This document shows positions 7,686 through 11,822 of a DNA stretch of 11,822 nucleotides, one piece after another. Each line of letters opens with the position of its first letter. Position 1 is the stretch's first letter. Source of the stretch: Belnapia sp. (GTDB lineage Bacteria > Pseudomonadota > Alphaproteobacteria > Acetobacterales > Acetobacteraceae); contig JAQGIA010000384.1 of the NCBI GenBank assembly GCA_028291445.1, positions 1 through 11,822 of the forward strand, given 5' to 3'. Under the pieces are notes generated by a model, which ran no database searches, had not been told where the DNA came from, and saw nothing but the letters and a program-made list of their open reading frames with translations. The translations under genes and the position numbers were made by a program.

Positions 7686-7748
7686 CTAGGCCGCCGGTGA
7701 GTACCAGCTATACCAAAATCGCGCCGCGGGGATGTTCGTCCTGACCAT
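7686..7748 (-). CDS. trpL: TrpL-like attenuation leader peptide (20 codons)
   Basis: The frame from the ATG at 7748 to the TAG at 7686 encodes 20 residues ending RFWYSWYSPAA, with Trp at codons 12 and 15 in a WYSWYS repeat. Trp is rare, so two within four codons in a short frame just upstream of trpG is the signature of a transcription-attenuation leader. GCUGGU (7708-7703), covering the second Trp codon, can pair with ACCGGC (7698-7693) around the loop ACUC (1:2 hairpin); GGCGGC (7695-7690) can instead pair with GCCGCC of the terminator 5' arm (2:3 antiterminator). A ribosome stalled at Trp12 would cover the first arm and free the second, and one reaching the stop would cover the second and allow termination. 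There is no Shine-Dalgarno sequence; an in-frame TAG lies just upstream, so the ATG is the only start available. Confidence 0.75.
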   Translation of the reverse strand: MVRTNIPAARFWYSWYSPAA

Positions 7749-7755
7749 GGGAGGA

Positions 7756-7785
7756 AGCTAGCCCCTGGCGGCCCCGCCATGCAAG
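7756..7785 (-). promoter_or_regulatory. candidate promoter of the trpL-trpGDC-moaC-moeA operon
   Basis: On the minus strand CTTGCA (7785-7780) and CTAGCT (7761-7756) are separated by 18 bases, each matching four of six bases of the alphaproteobacterial housekeeping consensus CTTGAC/CTATAT. The -10 candidate ends seven bases before the trpL ATG, so transcription would start at or beside the A of the start codon and give a leaderless message. A perfect inverted repeat TGGCGG-CC-CCGCCA (7766-7779) fills most of the spacer and might be an operator. The promoter lies directly after the amidohydrolase stop (7797). It is a pattern match only. Confidence 0.4.
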
Positions 7786-7796
7786 CCGCTTCGGCG

Positions 7797-8663
7797 TCAG
7801 AAACCATAAAGCCGCGCCGGGTTGTCCACCAGGATCGCCTGGCGCTGCGCCGCGGCCGGCGCCCATTCGCCCAGCAGATCCATGAGATGGCCGTCATCCG
7901 GCACTTCCTCCGGCGTGGCGAGCGAAGGATGCGGCCAGTCGGTGCCCCAGACGCAACGATCCGGCGCGGCGGCGATCATCGCCCGGGCCATGCCGGCGAC
8001 ATCGGCATAAGGGTGTCCGGCCGAGGAGGAGCGGTAGCCGCAGAGCTTGGCCCAGGCGCCGCCTTCCAGCAGCCGGATGAGGGCTTTAAATCCTGCATTA
8101 TCAGGGCCTCCCTCGGCGGTCTTCACACCGCCCATATGGTCGATGACCAGAGGGCAGGGGAGCCGCGCCAGCACCGCCTCAAGTGCGACCATCTCGGCGG
8201 AATGGGCATAAAGCTGGAGATGCCAACCGAGTACGGCGAGTTTCTCGCCCAAAGCCTCAAGCTGGTCCAGTGGCGTGCCGTTGCCGCTGACCGCGTTGAA
8301 CCGCAAGCCGCAGACGCCCTGGTCGGTCATGGCCCGCAGGCTGGGCAGGTCGAAGCTGTCGTCCACCACCACCACGGCTCGGGCGCGATCACGGCCAAGC
8401 GCGGCCACCGCATCCAGGGTCACCGCATTGTCGGTGCCGTAGATGCTGGGCTGGACGATGACGGTGCGGGCGATGCCGACGGCGTCGCACATCGTCCGGT
8501 ACGCGGCGACCGGGGCCTCGGGAGGGGTATAGCCGCGACCGGGCGAGAGCGGGTAGCGGTCGTAAGGGCCGAAGATATGCATGTGGCAGTCGGTGGTACC
8601 GGCCGGCGGCTGCCAGTGCGGGCGGCTGGTCACGGCACGGGCGCCAGGGCAGGGGCGGGTCAT
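7797..8663 (-). CDS. amidohydrolase-2 family protein, LigI/COG3618-like
   Basis: Predicted cytosolic TIM-barrel hydrolase of the amidohydrolase superfamily (group including 2-pyrone-4,6-dicarboxylate lactonase LigI and D-galactarolactone isomerase). The 288-residue protein shows DCHMHIFGP (25-33, His27/His29), CGLRFN (118-123), IDHMGG (174-179, His176), KLCGYR (206-211), WGTDWPHP (239-246, catalytic Asp242) and the closing NPARLYGF. These fit a complete, probably active, lactonase/hydrolase; the substrate cannot be read from the sequence. The ATG at 8663 has GGAGGAA six bases upstream. No catabolic pathway genes lie nearby, so a role in aromatic or sugar-acid degradation is only a family-based guess. 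Its position between trpE and trpG suggests insertion into an ancestral trp cluster; base composition does not differ obviously from the neighbours. Confidence 0.85.
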   Translation of the reverse strand: MTRPCPGARAVTSRPHWQPPAGTTDCHMHIFGPYDRYPLSPGRGYTPPEAPVAAYRTMCDAVGIARTVIVQPSIYGTDNAVTLDAVAALGRDRARAVVVVDDSFDLPSLRAMTDQGVCGLRFNAVSGNGTPLDQLEALGEKLAVLGWHLQLYAHSAEMVALEAVLARLPCPLVIDHMGGVKTAEGGPDNAGFKALIRLLEGGAWAKLCGYRSSSAGHPYADVAGMARAMIAAAPDRCVWGTDWPHPSLATPEEVPDDGHLMDLLGEWAPAAAQRQAILVDNPARLYGF

Positions 8664-8850
8664 GGATCGTTCCTCCGGTTGCCGGCATCGGGCAATGCCG
8701 CAGGTCCGGAGTCAATCGGTTGTCGTGGGTCGCGTGGAACCGGCTGCCTCACGGAAAACAAGGGCGGGGTTCGGGGAGGCAATGTTTCCCTCCCTGACCG
8801 GTCTTCTGCGCCCATTGGTCAAGCATCCGGGCTTCACCCCATGGCCCTGG
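8664..8850. other. 187-base intergenic region upstream of the amidohydrolase
   Basis: It holds the amidohydrolase ribosome-binding site at its left end. On the minus strand TTGACC and TTGACT occur (around 8808-8820 and 8710-8720) but neither has a convincing -10 at the right spacing, so I do not assign a promoter. GGAGG and CCTCC arms near 8775-8795 could form a weak hairpin after the upstream gene, without a T-run. The length suggests the amidohydrolase may have its own promoter. Confidence 0.3.
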
Positions 8851-9825
8851 TCAGCCGGCCGCCGGTTCCAGCATGGACTGCCAGGCGGGCAGATTGGCCA
8901 GCCCGGGGTCGGTCCAGCCCAATTGGCGCAAGGTGATGCGGGCCGTGGCACGGCCGTGCCGGTCGGCGGCCGGGGCGAAATCGGCCGGGGCCAGGCCGGC
9001 CCGCACCGCGGCTGTGATCCGGGTTTTCTCGGCCTGCAATTCCGGCAGGCCGAAGGCGGCCAGCAGGGCCTGGAAGGCGGCATGATGGCCAGCATCGAAG
9101 GAACGCGGGGCTTCCTGCAGGTCCCGCAGCGGGTGGGCCGGATAGATGTCGAGGCAGGAAACCCATCCTGCCGGCAACGGCCGGGTCGCCACATGGGCGC
9201 GCCGGGCCCGCAGCAAGCCCGGCAGCAAATGGGTATGCGGCCCGATGGGCGACTTGCCATCCGGCGGCGGGATCGGCTGATAGACCTCGATCCGCGCCAG
9301 TCGCGACAGGAATACCCGATGCGGCGAGGTGGCCAGGATGGCATGGCCGGCCAGGCTGTCGGGCGCAAACAGCGGCCGTCCGGCCCCCGCCCGCAGCGCC
9401 GTCAACAGGCCCGGGTCAGCGGTGCGGACGCAGGCGCGGCAATGGGCGAATCCCACTCCCATGTCGAACAGGATGGCAGCCCGGTCGGCCGGCCGCAGCG
9501 CGGCGCTGTCCGGGCCCAATTCGGTGATGCATTCCGCGCCGCCGATGGCGGCCAGCGTCTCCGGCAGGCATAGCCCGGCACCCTGGCGCCACAGGCCAAT
9601 TGCCGGGGAGGGCTCCTCCCAGGCGATCAGCCGCAGCGCCGGATGGTCGAAGCGGATGGCGATGCCGCCCCGCGGGGTGACGCGGCTGAACCCCTCGGGC
9701 GTATCGGCAGCCTCGCAGGCCTCCTCCGGGTCGCGGCAGAACTCGCCCAAGGCGCCCAGCACGCCGAGGCCCCAGCCGGTCTCGGGCTGGGCGAGGGCGT
9801 TTTCGATCGCGGCTTGCGGCGTCAT
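8851..9825 (-). CDS. uncharacterised protein (possibly DUF6925 family)
   Basis: A 324-residue protein whose function I do not know. It has no signal peptide or membrane segment and is rich in Leu, Ala, Pro and Gly. The most distinctive segment is SPIGPHTHLLPGLL (192-205), followed by CLDIYPAHPLRDL (224-236) and SFDAGHHAAFQALLAAFGL (242-260); the clustered histidines could bind a metal. HCRACVR at 128-134 has two cysteines. From memory this pattern resembles the DUF6925 family, but I could not check. The frame is open to 10047 within trpE; I choose the ATG at 9825 because AGAGGAA (9835-9841) precedes it and a start inside trpE would overlap by over 120 bases. It follows trpE by 91 bases and may be co-transcribed with it. 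Confidence 0.75.
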   Translation of the reverse strand: MTPQAAIENALAQPETGWGLGVLGALGEFCRDPEEACEAADTPEGFSRVTPRGGIAIRFDHPALRLIAWEEPSPAIGLWRQGAGLCLPETLAAIGGAECITELGPDSAALRPADRAAILFDMGVGFAHCRACVRTADPGLLTALRAGAGRPLFAPDSLAGHAILATSPHRVFLSRLARIEVYQPIPPPDGKSPIGPHTHLLPGLLRARRAHVATRPLPAGWVSCLDIYPAHPLRDLQEAPRSFDAGHHAAFQALLAAFGLPELQAEKTRITAAVRAGLAPADFAPAADRHGRATARITLRQLGWTDPGLANLPAWQSMLEPAAG

Positions 9826-9841
9826 GCGGGGCGGTTCCTCT

Positions 9842-9865
9842 GGTGCCGCCAGCTTGGGCAGCACC
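9842..9865 (-). promoter_or_regulatory. stable intergenic hairpin downstream of trpE
   Basis: On the minus strand GGTGCTGCC and GGCGGCACC form a 9-bp stem (one G-U pair) around a six-base loop CAAGCT. It sits in the 91-base gap after trpE and directly abuts the AGAGGAA ribosome-binding site of the next gene. There is no T-run, so it is not a standard terminator; it may stabilise the 3' end of trpE mRNA or modulate translation of the downstream gene. The structure is read by eye. Confidence 0.4.
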
Positions 9866-9916
9866 GGAGGACGCGTCAATCCGGCGGCGACCCGGCCAGC
9901 CGAGTACCTGCCAGCA

Positions 9917-11419
9917 TCAGCGGCGCCCGGCGGCGAAGCGCACGGCTTCCTCGGCCGCGCGGAACAGGGCGCGGGCCTTCTGGTGGGTTTCTTCGTATTC
10001 CGCCACCGGGTCGCTGTCGGCCACCACCCCGGCGCCGGCCTGGACATACATCACCCCATCCTTCACCAGCGCGGTGCGCAGCGCGATGCAGGTGTCCATG
10101 CCGCCATCGGCGCCGAAATAGCCGAAGCCGCCGGCATAGATGCCCCGGCGGGAGGGCTCCAATTCCTCGATGATGGCCATGGCCCGCACCTTGGGCGCCC
10201 CGGTCAGCGTTCCGGCCGGGAAGCCGCCAGCGAGCGCTTCCAGGGCCGAGAGCCCCGGCCGCAAGGTGCCGCGCACCTCGGAGCCGATATGCATGACCTG
10301 GGAATAGCGCTCGATCTGGAATTGCGAGGTCACCTTGACGCTGCCGATGGCGGAGACCCGGCCGACGTCGTTGCGGCCGAGATCGAGCAGCATCAGGTGC
10401 TCCGCCCGCTCCTTCGGGTCGGCCAGCAGCTCCACCTCCAGCGCCTTGTCCTCCTCGGGCGTGGCGCCACGGCGGCGGGTGCCGGCCAATGGCCGGATGG
10501 TCACCTCGCCGTCGCGCAGCCGGACCAGGATCTCGGGCGAGGCACCGACCGCGGCGAAGCTGCCGAAATCGAAGAAGAACAGGAAGGGCGCCGGGTTGAT
10601 CCGCCGCAGCGCGCGGTACAGCGCGAAGGGCGGCAGGGCGAAGGGTACCGAGAAGCGCTGCGAGGGGACGATCTGGAAGCAGTCGCCGGCGCGGATGTAT
10701 TCCTTCGCCGTCTCCACCGCAGCGAGGAACGACTCCCGGGTGAAATTGCTGGACGGCTCGGGCGGCTTCGGCAGGCTGACCGGCGCGGCCGGGCGGGGGA
10801 GCGGCCGGTCGAGCGCCGCCTCGGCCTCGTCCAGCCGCGCCTGGGCGCTGTCCCAGGCCGCCTGCGGATCGAGGCCCGGTTGCGGCCAGACCGTGGTGAA
10901 CAGGCTCAGCGCATCCCGCACATGGTCGAAGACGGCGATCAGGGTGGGCCGCATCAGCACCGCATCCGGCACGCCCAGCACATCCGGCTTCAACGCCGGC
11001 AGCGTCTCCATCAGCCGGACCATGTCGTAGCCGAGGTAGCCGAAGAGCCCGACGGCGATGGGCGGCAGCCCGGCCGGCAGGGTCATCCGCATGGCATCCA
11101 GCGCCGCGCGCAGGCTGGCCATGGCATCCTCGCCGTCCGGGACGAAGCCATGCGGCGCCGCCTGGGCATGGCGATTGACCTCGGCGCGGCCGTCGCGGCA
11201 GCGCCAGATCAGGTCCGGCTCCAACCCCACGGCGGAGTAGCGGCCACGGGCGGCGCCGCCCTCGACGCTTTCCAGCAGGAAGCTATGCGGCTTGCCGGCG
11301 GCCAGCTTGAGGAAGACGCCGACCGGGGTGTCCAGATCCGCCACCCGCTCCCGCCACAGCACCTGGCCCTGCCCGGCGGCAAGACCAGCGCTGAAGGCGG
11401 CGAAGTCGGGAAGCGGCAT
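9917..11419 (-). CDS. trpE: TrpE anthranilate synthase component I
   Basis: Converts chorismate to anthranilate using ammonia from TrpG, the first committed and feedback-inhibited step of tryptophan synthesis. The 500-residue protein has an N-terminal domain with the Trp-binding LLES (48-51) and GRYSAVG (59-65), so it is probably Trp-sensitive, and a C-terminal chorismate-binding domain (about 228-490). Key motifs are PLAGTRRRG (310-318), EHLMLLDLGRND (340-351), GTLTGAPK (403-410), GIYAGGFGYFG (426-436) and QAGAGVVADSDP (460-471). Ala rather than Lys in PLAGT supports anthranilate synthase over PabB. The ATG has AAGGAA upstream and lies 36 bases after the ppiD stop, so trpE is probably transcribed with ppiD. 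It has no leader of its own in this window. Confidence 0.96.
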   Translation of the reverse strand: MPLPDFAAFSAGLAAGQGQVLWRERVADLDTPVGVFLKLAAGKPHSFLLESVEGGAARGRYSAVGLEPDLIWRCRDGRAEVNRHAQAAPHGFVPDGEDAMASLRAALDAMRMTLPAGLPPIAVGLFGYLGYDMVRLMETLPALKPDVLGVPDAVLMRPTLIAVFDHVRDALSLFTTVWPQPGLDPQAAWDSAQARLDEAEAALDRPLPRPAAPVSLPKPPEPSSNFTRESFLAAVETAKEYIRAGDCFQIVPSQRFSVPFALPPFALYRALRRINPAPFLFFFDFGSFAAVGASPEILVRLRDGEVTIRPLAGTRRRGATPEEDKALEVELLADPKERAEHLMLLDLGRNDVGRVSAIGSVKVTSQFQIERYSQVMHIGSEVRGTLRPGLSALEALAGGFPAGTLTGAPKVRAMAIIEELEPSRRGIYAGGFGYFGADGGMDTCIALRTALVKDGVMYVQAGAGVVADSDPVAEYEETHQKARALFRAAEEAVRFAAGRR

Positions 11420-11455
11420 CGGAGTGGTTCCTTGCAGTGGTTCAGGCTGACTGGC

Positions 11456-11822
11456 TCAAGGTTGCGAGAGGGCATCGACCAGCCGGGCATTGATCCGGAC
11501 GTCCGCCCGGGCCCGCAGCGCCAGCATGAACTGGGTTTCGAGATCCTGCGCCATGGCCTGGCTGACCTCCCCCGTCACCCGTGCCAGCGCGGCGGGGTCG
11601 GCATCGGGGTCGGCGGCGGTGACTTCCAGCAACTGGGCGACGGCATAGCCGTCCCGGGTCTGCGCCATGGTCGGCTCGTTCGGCTTCAGCTCGAACAGTG
11701 GGGCCAGCAGCTCGGCCGGCACGGTCGGGTTCTGCTGCTGGTTGCGGGTGATGGCGCCCACCTCGCGCGAGCCCAGGCCGGCCTCGCGCGCCGCATCGGC
11801 CAGGGTCTTGCCCGCCTTGGTC
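11456..11822 (-). CDS. ppiD: PpiD/SurA-type peptidylprolyl isomerase, C-terminal part
   Basis: The window edge cuts this gene; the last 122 residues are present and the frame is open to 11822. The visible part reads from TKAGKTLADAAREAGL through ELKPNEPTMAQTRDGYAVAQLLEV to DALSQP. The pattern of a small parvulin-like end (GYAVAQL is typical of the last strand before the C-terminal helix) followed by a long helix with VTGEVSQAMAQDL matches the C terminus of PpiD, the membrane-anchored periplasmic foldase near the Sec translocon. Identification rests partly on the neighbourhood, since ppiD precedes trpE in many Rhodospirillales and Rhizobiales. The N-terminal membrane anchor and the parvulin domain lie outside the window. 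Confidence 0.8.
   Translation of the reverse strand, partial: TKAGKTLADAAREAGLGSREVGAITRNQQQNPTVPAELLAPLFELKPNEPTMAQTRDGYAVAQLLEVTAADPDADPAALARVTGEVSQAMAQDLETQFMLALRARADVRINARLVDALSQP

Noticed and set aside
7571..7897. Upstream extension of the 47-codon ORF to a 156-codon protein
   Set aside because: The extension crosses the attenuator hairpin and overlaps the end of the amidohydrolase, has no ribosome-binding site, and its residues look like non-coding translation; the internal ATG at 7570 has a perfect AGGAGG.
9877..9918. 13-codon frame starting in a TGATG overlap with the trpE stop
   Set aside because: It has no Trp in frame, no recognisable product and nothing beyond the chance overlap to support translation.
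9826..10047. N-terminal extension of the 324-residue protein into trpE
   Set aside because: It would overlap the 3' end of trpE in another frame, is Arg/Pro-rich, and the ATG at 9825 has a suitable ribosome-binding site.
1..11822. Mobile elements, CRISPR arrays, tRNA or rRNA genes, phage or defence genes
   Set aside because: No transposase, integrase, spaced repeat array, cloverleaf-like or rRNA sequence was seen; apart from the trp leader and the two inserted genes this is a conserved housekeeping region.

Overview
The window is chromosomal DNA of a high-GC (about 70% by eye) alphaproteobacterium, most likely a member of the Acetobacteraceae/Rhodospirillales. The evidence is the gene neighbourhood ppiD - trpE - trpG - trpD - trpC - moaC - moeA - lexA - comEC, the alphaproteobacterial SOS operators (GTTC-N7-GTTC) in front of lexA, and a ComEC that ends in a short domain with no visible metallo-beta-lactamase signature. 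The genus call is an inference from gene order and protein character; no database search was possible.

Layout. Positions 1-209 are a low-GC non-coding or leader segment. comEC (DNA-uptake channel) runs on the plus strand to 2357. Everything else is on the minus strand. lexA converges on comEC with only 12 bases between their stop codons. A 173-197-base intergenic region upstream of lexA holds two perfect and one near-perfect LexA operators and three 20-base tandem repeats that run into the end of moeA. Reading in the direction of transcription from the right edge, the order is: the C-terminal part of a PpiD-type periplasmic foldase; trpE; a 324-residue uncharacterised protein; an amidohydrolase of the LigI-like family; an untranslated leader; a 47-codon proline-rich small ORF; then trpG, trpD, trpC, moaC and moeA. 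From the small ORF to moeA every junction overlaps or is one base apart, so these six genes look like one translationally coupled operon joining tryptophan synthesis (anthranilate to indole-glycerol phosphate) to molybdenum cofactor synthesis.

The most interesting element is in the leader, between the amidohydrolase and the small ORF. It encodes a 20-residue peptide with two Trp codons inside the repeat WYSWYS. Its 3' end can form either a short hairpin or an antiterminator, and it is followed by a 9-bp GC-rich hairpin with a loose T-run. This is the full architecture of a ribosome-mediated tryptophan attenuator. The start codon has no Shine-Dalgarno sequence, and a candidate -10 element lies 7 bases upstream of it, so the leader peptide may be translated from a leaderless mRNA as known for trpL of Sinorhizobium meliloti. 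The attenuator controls trpGDC (and moaC-moeA by read-through) but not trpE, which sits upstream behind ppiD, separated from trpG by the two accessory genes. The two subunits of anthranilate synthase therefore appear to be under different transcriptional control.
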